A DNA stretch of 26,933 nt, taken from an uncultured Peptococcaceae bacterium. Lineage in GTDB: Bacteria; Bacillota; Desulfotomaculia; Desulfotomaculales; Desulfocucumaceae. Every line of letters starts with the position of its first letter. Positions within the stretch are counted from its first letter, which is position 1. This document shows, piece after piece, positions 6,596 to 15,085 of the stretch. A program made the position numbers and the translations under genes. Under the pieces are notes generated by a model. It was given only the letters and a program-made list of their open reading frames with translations, did not search any database and was not told the origin of the DNA. The DNA lies in contig CATZDY010000030.1 of the NCBI GenBank assembly GCA_958417755.1, forward strand, positions 1 through 26,933, written 5' to 3'.

Positions 6596-9244
6596 TTACC
6601 GAGGGTTGTTGACAGCAGCCTGGGCAGCTGCTAACCTTGCAATGGGTACCCGGAAGGGAGAACAACTTACAAAATTCAAACCAATCATGTGGCAAAACTC
6701 CACAGAACTGGGTTCCCCACCATGCTCCCCACAGATGCCAATCAGTAAATCAGGCTTGGTTTGACGTCCTAATTCCACTGCCATACGCATTAATTTTCCT
6801 ACTCCCTGGCGATCCAATACCATAAAAGGATTATCCTTCAAAATCTTTTTATTCAAATATTCGCTCATAAATTTTCCTTCAGCATCATCCCGGGAAAATC
6901 CTAAGGTTGTTTGGGTCAAATCATTGGTACCAAAAGAGAAGAAATCTGCATCCTGGGCCACTTGATCAGCCAATAAGGCAGCTCTAGGCATCTCAATCAT
7001 GGTTCCCACAGTATACTCAAAAGTTATCCCTGTGGCTTCCATTGCTTCCTTCGCCATATTCTCTACGATTTCCCGTAAATAGTGAAGCTCATTTTGGTCT
7101 ATCACCAAAGGAATTTCTACCTCTGGAATGACATGATGGCCTTCCTTGGTCAATTGCGCAGCAGCCTGGAAAATAGCCTTGGCCTGCATGGCATAGACTT
7201 CAGGGAAACTGATCCCCAGACGACAGCCCCGATGTCCCAACATGGGATTAAATTCCGAAAGAGCCCTTACTTTATGCAACAACATTTCTTTTTCACGAAT
7301 TTCTTTTTCATCACCACCGGTTAACTGCAGCTTGGTAATCTCCACTGATAGTTCTTCTGCATTGGGCAAAAATTCATGCAATGGAGGATCCAAAAGCCGA
7401 ATGGTTACGGGCAGCCCTTCCATGGCTTTTAAAATGCCGTAAAAATCTCCCTGTTGCATGGGTAACAATTTATCCAAAGCAACTTGGCGCTCTTCCAATG
7501 TCTCAGCTAAAATCATTTCCTGCACAATGGGCAAGCGGTCTTGGGCCATAAACATATGCTCTGTTCGGGTCAAACCAATCCCCTCAGCTCCGAATTCCCG
7601 AGCCTTGGCGGCATCTTCCGGATTATCCGCATTGGCTCGCACACCCAAGGTACGGATCGCGTCAGCCCATTCCAGCAATTCTAAAAATTCACCAGACAAT
7701 TCTGGATCAATCATCGGCACTTTGTCTAACATCACTTGACCGGTGGAACCATCAATGGAAATCATGTCGCCTTTTTTTACTACCAATTGGCCCACAGTAA
7801 ATTGTCCAGCAGCATAATCAATGCGCAAAGATTCGCAACCACACACACAAGGTTTTCCCATGCCCCTGGCTACCACAGCAGCATGGCTGGTCATTCCACC
7901 CCGGGAAGTAAGAATTCCTTGGGCTGCCACAATCCCATGAATATCATCAGGCGTGGTTTCTGTACGTACCAATATCAGAACTTCTCCCTCATTACCTAAT
8001 TTTTCAGCTTCGTCAGCATCAAATACAACTTTCCCTGAAGCAGCACCCGGGGAAGCCGGCAACCCCTTGGCAATCACCTCTAATTTTGCATTGGGATCAA
8101 TCCTACGGTGTAACAATTGATCCAATTGGGATGGCTCAATTCTTGTGATAGCTTCTTCTTTGTTAATTAAGCCTTGATGCACCATATCCACTGCAATTTT
8201 TACTGCTGCTTGGGTTGTACGCTTACCACTACGGGTTTGCAACATGTAAAGTTTGCCCCGCTCTACGGTAAATTCAATATCCTGCATATTTCGATAATGC
8301 TTTTCCAACAGCTGGCAAGTATCTTCAAATTGCTGATAGATTCCAGGCATATCATTTTTTAAAGCTGCAATGGGCTGAGGGGTACGAATACCTGCCACCA
8401 CGTCTTCCCCTTGGGCATTCACTAGATATTCTCCATATAAAACATTTTCCCCAGTGGAAGGATTCCGTGTAAAGGCCACCCCTGTGCCACAGTCATCCCC
8501 CATATTACCATAAACCATTAATTGCACGTTCACAGCTGTGCCTAATTCATCTGATATCTTATTAATTTTCCGGTATACTATGGCCCGATCATTATTCCAA
8601 GAATTGAATACTGCATAAATGGCCATAAACAATTGTTCCATGGGATCTTGGGGGAACGGTTTTTTGGTTTCCCGTTCAATCAATGCTTTGTATCCCTGAA
8701 TAACTTCTTCCCAATCTTGGGCTTCCAATTGATTGTCAAATTGCACATTGCGTTTATTTTTTTGCTCATCCAAAATCAGTTCAAATTTGCTATGTTCAAT
8801 ATCTAATACAACATCTCCAAACATATTGAGAAAACGACGATAACAATCCATGGCAAAACGGGGATTTTGGGTTGCTTGGGCCAATCCCTGCACTGTTTCA
8901 TCATTTAATCCTAGATTCAAAACAGTATCCATCATCCCAGGCATGGAAATAGGTGCACCGGAACGCACACTGACCAACATAGGATTCTCTTTGTCCCCAA
9001 ACTTCTTCCCAGATATTTCCTCCAGGACTTTTATTTTTTCTCGTACTTGGTCTTCCATCCCCGGAGGGAATTGTCTGCCCTGTACATAAAACTCTTTACA
9101 AGTATCTGTGGTTATGGTGAGCCCTTGGGGCACCGGTAAACCAATGTTGGTCATTTCCGCCAAATTGGCGCCTTTGCCTCCCAGCAAATTTTTCATATCT
9201 GCTCGGCCTTCTTTGAAAAGATATACATATTTTTTAGTTTGCAT
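6596..9244 (-). CDS. ppdK: pyruvate, phosphate dikinase
   Basis: PPDK interconverts pyruvate + ATP + Pi with PEP + AMP + PPi. In anaerobes it can serve as a PPi-linked glycolytic or gluconeogenic step. The protein is 882 residues, normal for the family. The N-terminal ATP-grasp domain begins with LLGGKGANLAEM. The central phosphohistidine domain carries GGMTSHAAVVARGMGKP with catalytic H454 and regulatory T452. The C-terminal PEP/pyruvate TIM barrel has GTNDLTQTTLG and the catalytic-cysteine motif GICGEHGG. ATG 9244 follows AGGGGGG by about 6 bases. The first 11 bases overlap the end of yqfL, whose product is expected to act on T452. Confidence 0.98.
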   Translation of the reverse strand: MQTKKYVYLFKEGRADMKNLLGGKGANLAEMTNIGLPVPQGLTITTDTCKEFYVQGRQFPPGMEDQVREKIKVLEEISGKKFGDKENPMLVSVRSGAPISMPGMMDTVLNLGLNDETVQGLAQATQNPRFAMDCYRRFLNMFGDVVLDIEHSKFELILDEQKNKRNVQFDNQLEAQDWEEVIQGYKALIERETKKPFPQDPMEQLFMAIYAVFNSWNNDRAIVYRKINKISDELGTAVNVQLMVYGNMGDDCGTGVAFTRNPSTGENVLYGEYLVNAQGEDVVAGIRTPQPIAALKNDMPGIYQQFEDTCQLLEKHYRNMQDIEFTVERGKLYMLQTRSGKRTTQAAVKIAVDMVHQGLINKEEAITRIEPSQLDQLLHRRIDPNAKLEVIAKGLPASPGAASGKVVFDADEAEKLGNEGEVLILVRTETTPDDIHGIVAAQGILTSRGGMTSHAAVVARGMGKPCVCGCESLRIDYAAGQFTVGQLVVKKGDMISIDGSTGQVMLDKVPMIDPELSGEFLELLEWADAIRTLGVRANADNPEDAAKAREFGAEGIGLTRTEHMFMAQDRLPIVQEMILAETLEERQVALDKLLPMQQGDFYGILKAMEGLPVTIRLLDPPLHEFLPNAEELSVEITKLQLTGGDEKEIREKEMLLHKVRALSEFNPMLGHRGCRLGISFPEVYAMQAKAIFQAAAQLTKEGHHVIPEVEIPLVIDQNELHYLREIVENMAKEAMEATGITFEYTVGTMIEMPRAALLADQVAQDADFFSFGTNDLTQTTLGFSRDDAEGKFMSEYLNKKILKDNPFMVLDRQGVGKLMRMAVELGRQTKPDLLIGICGEHGGEPSSVEFCHMIGLNFVSCSPFRVPIARLAAAQAAVNNPR

Positions 9245-10067
9245 TTCTTACCCCCCTGTAGTATATCTCCAGCACCCGGCTGGTTGTTTCTTCCACTGCT
9301 TTATTAGATACATCTATGATATGGCAGCCGGCCTTTTTCATAATAGACTCGGCATAATCAAGTTCTTTTAAAATTCTTTCCATGCTGGCATAATCTGCAT
9401 CAGAGGTAAGACCTAGACTTTTTAACCTCTCCCGCCGGATTTCATTCAACAATGTAGGTTTTATGGTAAGGCCCACCAATTTATGCCTGGGCAATTGAAA
9501 AATCTCTTCCGGAGGTGCTACCTCTGGAACCAAAGGTACATTGGCTGCTTTTAATTGCTTATGCGCCAAATACATACACAACGGCGTTTTTGATGTTCGG
9601 CTTACGCCCAACACCACGATATCAGCTGTCAAGATACCCCTGGGATCTTTGCCATCGTCATATTTCACTGCAAACTCAATGGCTTCTACTTTACGAAAAT
9701 ATTCCTCATCCATCCGTCGAACCAACCCGGGTTCCAACCTTGGTTCATACCCCATATAAACAGTCAATGCATCCAACATAGGTGTCAAAATATCCACAGT
9801 AATCAGATTATATTTTGCGGATTCTTGCACCAATCTGTCTTTTAAATCTTGCTGCACCAAAGTATAGGCTATTAACCCTTGACACTCTGCAGCTTCTTTC
9901 ACAATCTCCACCAATTCAGAAGAATCACTCACATAGGGAATTTTGCGAATATCCATTTTACCGCCATTAAATTGACTGGCAGCGGCTCTTGCCACCAATT
10001 CAGCTGTTTCCCCGATGGAGTCAGATACTATATATATAATAGGTTTTTCTGCAAATATGCTGGTAAT
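9234..10067 (-). CDS. yqfL: pyruvate, phosphate dikinase regulatory protein (DUF299 kinase/phosphotransferase)
   Basis: This family inactivates PPDK by ADP-dependent phosphorylation of a threonine beside the catalytic histidine and reactivates it by phosphorolysis. The sequence shows the N-terminal VSDSIGETAELVARA and the P-loop-like GVSRTSKTP (about 154-162). The frame is open up to TTG 10115 inside the upstream gene. However, the strong ribosome binding site AGGAGG (10074-10079) lies 6 bases before an ATT codon (10065-10067), and no ATG, GTG or TTG in frame follows it before the conserved domain. Starting at ATT gives 277 residues, close to B. subtilis YqfL. The ccpN-yqfL pairing is conserved, and here ppdK follows directly. 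Confidence 0.93.
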   Translation of the reverse strand: MTSIFAEKPIIYIVSDSIGETAELVARAAASQFNGGKMDIRKIPYVSDSSELVEIVKEAAECQGLIAYTLVQQDLKDRLVQESAKYNLITVDILTPMLDALTVYMGYEPRLEPGLVRRMDEEYFRKVEAIEFAVKYDDGKDPRGILTADIVVLGVSRTSKTPLCMYLAHKQLKAANVPLVPEVAPPEEIFQLPRHKLVGLTIKPTLLNEIRRERLKSLGLTSDADYASMERILKELDYAESIMKKAGCHIIDVSNKAVEETTSRVLEIYYRGVRNAN

Positions 10068-10077
10068 AGTATCCCTC

Positions 10078-10704
10078 CTAGCTGCTTTCACCCAATTCCA
10101 CAAAAAGCTTAGCAATGTTGGTCTTGCTCAAACGACCGATTACTTCCATCCCTTCATTATCCTTCACCCGTACCACAGGTAAAGCATCAATCTCGTGAGC
10201 AATAATCTTTTTGGCAGCTGTTAAAACAGATTCCTCAGGTTCCACTGTGATTACATTGGGCATCCGGGTCATCACCACACCAACCGGCAATTTCTGTATA
10301 TCTTGGCCTCCCAAGGTAATTTTCAGCAAATCTTTACGGGATAGAACACCTTCCAAAAAGCCACCTTCCCTAACCACAAACAGGGTGCCAACATCTTCAA
10401 TGAACATGGTGACAATGGCATCATACACAGAACAATTTTCTGTTAACACAATGGGTACAGATTTCACATCTCCCACATTGATTTGATGCAATTTATCCAC
10501 CAACAACTGGCTATTTTTTTTGCCTGTGTAATAATACCCTACCCTGGGCCTCGCTTCCAGCAGACCGGACATCGTGAGAATTGCCATATCCGAACGCAAA
10601 GTCGCCCGGGTAAGGGAAAGCTTATGGGCAATTTTCTCTCCGGTAATGGGACCATTTTCTTTGACGATATCCAAAATAATCGCCTGCCGTTTACTCAATT
10701 CCAA
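10078..10704 (-). CDS. ccpN: CcpN/YqzB-type transcriptional regulator: helix-turn-helix plus two CBS domains
   Basis: The 208-residue protein has an N-terminal winged helix-turn-helix (about 1-60, with ITGEKIAHKLSLTRATLRSD) followed by two CBS modules (about 78-135 and 142-205). CBS domains typically bind adenine nucleotides. In B. subtilis, CcpN represses gluconeogenic genes and sits next to yqfL. Here its neighbours are yqfL and ppdK, which suggests a link to pyruvate/PEP flux, but the target genes are inference. The start is TTG 10704, with AAGGGG 8 bases upstream. Its stop TAG (10078-10080) overlaps the yqfL ribosome binding site, implying coupled translation. Confidence 0.92.
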   Translation of the reverse strand: MELSKRQAIILDIVKENGPITGEKIAHKLSLTRATLRSDMAILTMSGLLEARPRVGYYYTGKKNSQLLVDKLHQINVGDVKSVPIVLTENCSVYDAIVTMFIEDVGTLFVVREGGFLEGVLSRKDLLKITLGGQDIQKLPVGVVMTRMPNVITVEPEESVLTAAKKIIAHEIDALPVVRVKDNEGMEVIGRLSKTNIAKLFVELGESS

Positions 10705-10767
10705 ACCAATCGCCCCTTAGAGCATTTATGTCATACTAATTACCAATGTCACCAATGAACCCACATT

Positions 10768-10797
10768 ATTATATGTCTTTTTTATCGTATATGTCTA
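10768..10797 (-). promoter_or_regulatory. sigma-A promoter of ccpN-yqfL-ppdK
   Basis: On the minus strand, -35 TAGACA (10792-10797, one mismatch) and a perfect -10 TATAAT (10768-10773) are 18 bases apart. It lies between the glyS stop and the ccpN start, so this operon can be transcribed independently of the T-box-controlled glyQS genes. Confidence 0.72.
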
Positions 10798-10842
10798 GCC
10801 TATAATTTCCACTTCTTCCTAAATAAAATACACCAATCCCTT

Positions 10843-12915
10843 TTAGGCCATCATAATTTTGCGTAAATCAGCCACTGGCGCTGCCAATATGGCTATTCTT
10901 TTTAATAAAGCAAGACGATTATCCCGCACCTTTGGATCATCTACCATCACCATCACTGTTTCAAAAAATTCATCCACAGGCTTTTGCAGGGTTTCCAATG
11001 TTTTTAGAATCCCCTGATAATCTCTCACAGATAGTTGTTTTGAAACAAATTCTTCCCCCTGAACCAGAGTAGTATACAATGCTTCTTCTGCTTTGGTCTC
11101 AAATAAAGCTGGATCAACTGTCAAATCTCCGGTATATCCTTTTGCTAAATTATTGGCCCGGTTAAAGGCAGTGAGCAATCCTTGGAAAGAATCCTCTTCC
11201 CGGAAAGCAGCCAAAGCTTCAGCCCTTTGTACCACACTATATATATCATCCAGCCCTGCTCCTAAAACAGCTTCCACCGTATCATACCCAAATCCTTTAT
11301 CCGTTAAAATGCCCCGGAGTCGTTGTCCAAAAAATTCCTGCAATGCTATGATAATTTCTTCTTTTGTTTTGGTTAAATTCTGGTATCCTTGGTAGGCACA
11401 AGCTATAAAATCCTGGAGAGAAAGGGACAAATTTCCTTCCAACACAATATGGCAAATACCCAAAGCCTGTCTGCGCAAAGCATAGGGATCCTGTGAACCT
11501 GTAGGCTGAATGCCAATGCCAAAACAACCCACAAGAGAATCCATTTTGTCTGCCAAGGCTAATACCCTTCCTGGTAAGCTTTGGGGTAAAATATCTCCCG
11601 CAAAACGGGGAAGATAATGTTCAAAAATAGCTTCAGCAACTGCCTCAGCTTCCCCATTGCGTAAAGCATATTCCCTGCCCATAATACCCTGCAATTCAGT
11701 AAATTCATATACCATAGATGTAACCAAATCCGCTTTACATAACCAAGCGGCCCGCTTCGTCCATTCCAGTTCTTTTGCTGAAGCTTTTAAGTTCAAGGCC
11801 AACCATTGACTAAGTTTTTGAATCCGTTCAACTTTTTCATAAACAGAACCCAAACTTTCTTGCCAAACAATTTTTTGCAATTCCCCAACTCGCTCATGCA
11901 AAGAAACCTTCAAATCCTCATCCCAGAAAAAAGCAGCATCCGAAAGTCTAGCCCGCAATACCTTTTCATTGCCAGCACGGATAATATCTAAATGTGTAGC
12001 AATACCATTTTTTACGGCAATAAATTTTGGTAACAAGGCGCCGCTGGAATCAACCACTGGGAAATAACGTTGATGTTCCCGCATGGGAGTCACCAACACC
12101 TCTTTGGGCAAACGCAAAAAGCTTTCTTCAAAACTACCACAAAGAGCTGTGGGCCATTCCAACAAATTGCTTACTTCTTGTAAGAGCTCTTCATCTTCTT
12201 CCACATAACCGCCTTCTTCTTTGGCCACTGCGCAAACCTGTTCCCAAATCACTTTTTTCCGTTTTTGCGTATCTACCATGACATAGGCAGCCTCCATGGT
12301 ATCCACATAGGTTTCAGGCTCTTGAATCAACAAAGGCTCTTTACAGAGAAAGCGATGTCCGAAACTCATATTTTGGGGCTTAAGTCCAGCATATTCAAAT
12401 TCAATAATTTCATTCCCATATAAAGCCACCAACCAACGCACTGGCCGGGCAAAACGTACAGATAAATTTCCCCAACGCATGGGTTTAGGAAAATGCAGTC
12501 CATTGATGATAGCTGGACACATTTCTTGCAAAATCTCCTCTGTAGGACGCCCTGCATCTTTTTGTACGGCAAAAACATAGTCCACTGGCCCAACAGGTTT
12601 AATGACCAATTGCGTTACATCAACCCCTTGGCTTTTGGCAAACCCCTGGGCTGCTTTTGTCAGTTCTCCAGCCTCATTATAGGCCACCTTTGCTGCTGGA
12701 CCTTTTACTTCCCGCAACAAAGGTTCCTGGGCAGGAGCCAAATCAGTAACCAATACGGTTAGGCGTCTGGGGGTGCCATAACTTTTTACTTCTTGATACT
12801 GTATCCTTTGCTCACGCAACATATTTTTTGTAAGCTCTTGCATTTGCTCCAAGGCAGGATCTATAAAACGAGCTGGTAATTCTTCCACACCAATTTCCAA
12901 TAAAAAGCTGCTCAT
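10843..12915 (-). CDS. glyS: glycyl-tRNA synthetase beta subunit
   Basis: This is the tRNA-binding subunit of the bacterial heterotetrameric (alpha2-beta2) glycyl-tRNA synthetase. It has 690 residues, the usual length. The N-terminus SSFLLEIGVEELPARF is diagnostic, followed by the family segments RRLTVLV and GPAAKVAY and a C-terminal helical anticodon-binding region. ATG 12915 has GAAGGAGG about 7 bases upstream. It starts 2 bases after the glyQ stop, so the two subunits are translated from one message under the T-box leader. Confidence 0.98.
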   Translation of the reverse strand: MSSFLLEIGVEELPARFIDPALEQMQELTKNMLREQRIQYQEVKSYGTPRRLTVLVTDLAPAQEPLLREVKGPAAKVAYNEAGELTKAAQGFAKSQGVDVTQLVIKPVGPVDYVFAVQKDAGRPTEEILQEMCPAIINGLHFPKPMRWGNLSVRFARPVRWLVALYGNEIIEFEYAGLKPQNMSFGHRFLCKEPLLIQEPETYVDTMEAAYVMVDTQKRKKVIWEQVCAVAKEEGGYVEEDEELLQEVSNLLEWPTALCGSFEESFLRLPKEVLVTPMREHQRYFPVVDSSGALLPKFIAVKNGIATHLDIIRAGNEKVLRARLSDAAFFWDEDLKVSLHERVGELQKIVWQESLGSVYEKVERIQKLSQWLALNLKASAKELEWTKRAAWLCKADLVTSMVYEFTELQGIMGREYALRNGEAEAVAEAIFEHYLPRFAGDILPQSLPGRVLALADKMDSLVGCFGIGIQPTGSQDPYALRRQALGICHIVLEGNLSLSLQDFIACAYQGYQNLTKTKEEIIIALQEFFGQRLRGILTDKGFGYDTVEAVLGAGLDDIYSVVQRAEALAAFREEDSFQGLLTAFNRANNLAKGYTGDLTVDPALFETKAEEALYTTLVQGEEFVSKQLSVRDYQGILKTLETLQKPVDEFFETVMVMVDDPKVRDNRLALLKRIAILAAPVADLRKIMMA

Positions 12916-12917
12916 TG

Positions 12918-13793
12918 TTAAACCTCCTTCTTCAACAAAGGATAGCCCATTTCTTCCCTTTGTTTCGCATAAGCCATGGCGCAGGTACGGGCTAGATTCC
13001 TTACCCGATGGATATAACCTGTTCTTTCCGTAACACTAATAGCCCCCCTGGCATCTAATAAATTAAAGGTATGGGAACACTTTAATACATAGTCATAAGC
13101 TGGCAGCACCAATCCCTTGTCTGCGATTCGCAAAGCCTCTTCTTCAAACATATAAAACATCTTAAACAACATCTCTGTATTGGCTTCTTCAAAATTATAA
13201 GTGGAATGTTCCACTTCCCCCAAATGATGCACATCCCCATAGGTAATTCCGTCTACCCATTCAATGTCAAATACGCTGTTTACCTCTTGAATAAACATAG
13301 CCAACCGCTCCAAACCATAGGTAATTTCCGCACAAACTGGCCGGCAATCCAAACCACCGCATTGTTGGAAATAGGTAAATTGGGTTACTTCCATTCCATC
13401 TAACCAAACTTCCCATCCCAAACCCCAAGCGCCTAAGGTAGGGGACTCCCAATTGTCTTCCACAAAACGAATATCATGCACATCAGGATCAATGCCAATG
13501 GCCCGCAAGCTTTCAAGGTATACATCCAATACATCATCTGGGGAAGGCTTTAAAATAACCTGATATTGATAATAATGCTGCAATCGATTGGGATTTTCCC
13601 CATAACGTCCATCTGTGGGCCTCCGGGAAGGCTCCACATAGGCCACTCGCCAAGGCTCAGGCCCCAAAGCCCGAAGAAAGGTAGCCGGATTCATGGTTCC
13701 AGCCCCTTTTTCCATATCATAAGGCTGTTGAATAATACAACGCTGTTTGCTCCAGAAATTATCTAGAGTCATTATAATTTCTTGAAAATTCAC
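12918..13793 (-). CDS. glyQ: glycyl-tRNA synthetase alpha subunit
   Basis: This is the catalytic class II subunit that activates glycine. It has 291 residues, the usual length. Family signatures include the N-terminal IQQPYDMEKGAGTMNPATF, the stretch VEPSRRPTDGRYGENPNR, and GWEVWLDGMEVTQFTYFQQ. The start is GTG 13793, preceded by AAGGAGG at 8 bases. It is the first gene after the T-box leader. Confidence 0.98.
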   Translation of the reverse strand: MNFQEIIMTLDNFWSKQRCIIQQPYDMEKGAGTMNPATFLRALGPEPWRVAYVEPSRRPTDGRYGENPNRLQHYYQYQVILKPSPDDVLDVYLESLRAIGIDPDVHDIRFVEDNWESPTLGAWGLGWEVWLDGMEVTQFTYFQQCGGLDCRPVCAEITYGLERLAMFIQEVNSVFDIEWVDGITYGDVHHLGEVEHSTYNFEEANTEMLFKMFYMFEEEALRIADKGLVLPAYDYVLKCSHTFNLLDARGAISVTERTGYIHRVRNLARTCAMAYAKQREEMGYPLLKKEV

Positions 13794-13869
13794 TTTGTCA
13801 ACCTCCTTATCATTTCATTTTCAATCATTATCAAATTTCCATTGCCATACATAAAAACTAGCATAAGAG

Positions 13870-14131
13870 ACACCAAAAGCTCCCCATCTCCGGCAACCCT
13901 GCCGGGGACGGGAAGCTATCCCGCGGTTCCACCCCGTTTGACCAAAAGTTTTACTCTTGTTTTTTGGCCCACTTTTTTTATCCAGGTTTTACTCACCAAC
14001 CAAGGCTTTCCTCCTGCTGCTCCGGAACCCCTAACGCAATACTTTTACCGAGCTTCCACCTTCCCCGGCTCTCTGCCAAAAGCAACCTTGCGTTTCTTTC
14101 CCATCATAGCGATTTTTACCATAAACTATGT
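13870..14131 (-). promoter_or_regulatory. T-box leader controlling glyQS
   Basis: On the minus strand the conserved T-box sequence GGGTGGAACCGCGGGAT is at 13919-13935. Upstream are the stem I landmarks: AGAGA and GGTGGAAGC around 14052-14074, closed by AACGCAA/TTGCGTT. Downstream, AGCTTCCC (from 13917) pairs with GGGGAGCT (ending 13878) around an inner CCGGCA/TGCCGG stem, followed by a short T-run; this is the competing terminator. By family knowledge, uncharged tRNA-Gly binding favours the antiterminator and lets glyQS be transcribed. The glycine specifier codon is not assigned with confidence; GGGG at 14028-14031 is one candidate site. Confidence 0.93.
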
Positions 14132-14138
14132 TTTTTGT

Positions 14139-14167
14139 AATGTATCATAACCCTTAGCAATAGTCAA
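14139..14167 (-). promoter_or_regulatory. sigma-A promoter of the T-box-glyQS unit
   Basis: On the minus strand, -35 TTGACT (14162-14167) and -10 TACATT (14139-14144) are separated by 17 bases. The predicted start near 14131 places the whole T-box in the leader. The -10 differs from consensus at two positions. Confidence 0.6.
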
Positions 14168-14491
14168 TACAAAGGCACTGGATTGCTTGTTCTAAAACCC
14201 AATCATCATGTTATTAAAAATTATCTGTTGCTGAATCGATAAAAAATTGGTATATCCCCAATATCATATATATTTTTTATACCCATTTGCTATTATCATG
14301 CACAGCAAAGCTGTAACATAATATGCTACAGCTTTGCTGCATGATAGCTGTGGAAATCTTTTTCAAACCAATATGAGCATAAAATTTAATATTGTGCAGT
14401 AAAATCTTTGTATGAAAATGAAAACTAGCGCAAAGTTTAGATAATTTTTAAATCACCGTTTTTACTAAAATCATTTTTAGAGAAAAGCTGT
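14168..14491. other. intergenic region with one large hairpin (14303-14339)
   Basis: No gene is visible in these 324 bases. The only clear structure is a 13-bp perfect inverted repeat, CAGCAAAGCTGTA (14303-14315) with TACAGCTTTGCTG (14327-14339), around an 11-base loop. There is no uridine run on either strand. It may stop transcription arriving from the DUF4342 gene, but it is not a standard intrinsic terminator. The rest is A/T-rich. Confidence 0.5.
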
Positions 14492-15007
14492 TTACTGTTC
14501 ATTTGCATTTTCTTGACTAGAAATACCCTCAGCGGCTTCCTTGGCAGTGGATTCTTGGTCTTGATTTGCCTCTGAATCCGTTTTGTTTTTCCCTGGCTCA
14601 AATTCCAAAGTATAGTTATGAGCCATGGCCACCAAGGAACCCAAAGCTCCTAACACTGCCAATTGACTGGAGGCCAAAACACCTAAAACCCCCAATGCAC
14701 CCACTGGTGTGGGCATTTCTAATACTGTTTTTTCACCATGTTTTATTTTAATGCGGGAACCTTGAGTTTTTTGTAAAGCCCCTTTTAGCTGCCCTACCAA
14801 TTCTTGGCTCCGTTCTTGCACATAATCAGTGATTTTCTTATCTTGCGCCCCTGCTTCTCCTGACTCCTGCCCTGACATTCCTTTGATTTCCCAATCAACC
14901 AAAGCTTTGATTACATCACCTTCTGCTGCATCTAATACTTCCTTTGCTTGGGCGTAGCCAATTCCCAAACGGGATTTGAGAACATCAAGTTTTTCCAATT
15001 CATTCAA
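14492..15007 (-). CDS. DUF4342 protein with a UBA/TS-N-like N-terminus
   Basis: The 171-residue protein has unknown function. Residues about 3-42 (EKLDVLKSRLGIGYAQAKEV ... ALVDWE) resemble the three-helix UBA/TS-N fold found at the start of elongation factor Ts. Next comes the DUF4342 core: a charged stretch, then RIKIKHGEKTVLEMPTPVG, then a hydrophobic segment of about 30 residues rich in Gly, Ala, Leu and Val that could be a membrane helix or hairpin. The tail is acidic and polar. The start is TTG 15007 with AGGGGGTG 8 bases before it. It follows recO by 78 bases and is probably the last gene of corA-recO-DUF4342. What the UBA-like part binds is unknown. Confidence 0.82.
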   Translation of the reverse strand: MNELEKLDVLKSRLGIGYAQAKEVLDAAEGDVIKALVDWEIKGMSGQESGEAGAQDKKITDYVQERSQELVGQLKGALQKTQGSRIKIKHGEKTVLEMPTPVGALGVLGVLASSQLAVLGALGSLVAMAHNYTLEFEPGKNKTDSEANQDQESTAKEAAEGISSQENANEQ

Positions 15008-15085
15008 TTGTACTGCACCCCCTGGTGGTGTTTTTATTAGTTAGCCCCCAGGAGTTAATTATTATGTAAAGTAATAAAAGAAATT

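Noticed and set aside
13782..14150. Plus-strand open frame of 122 codons
   Set aside because: It is antisense to the T-box leader and the start of glyQ. The T-box landmarks explain the region.
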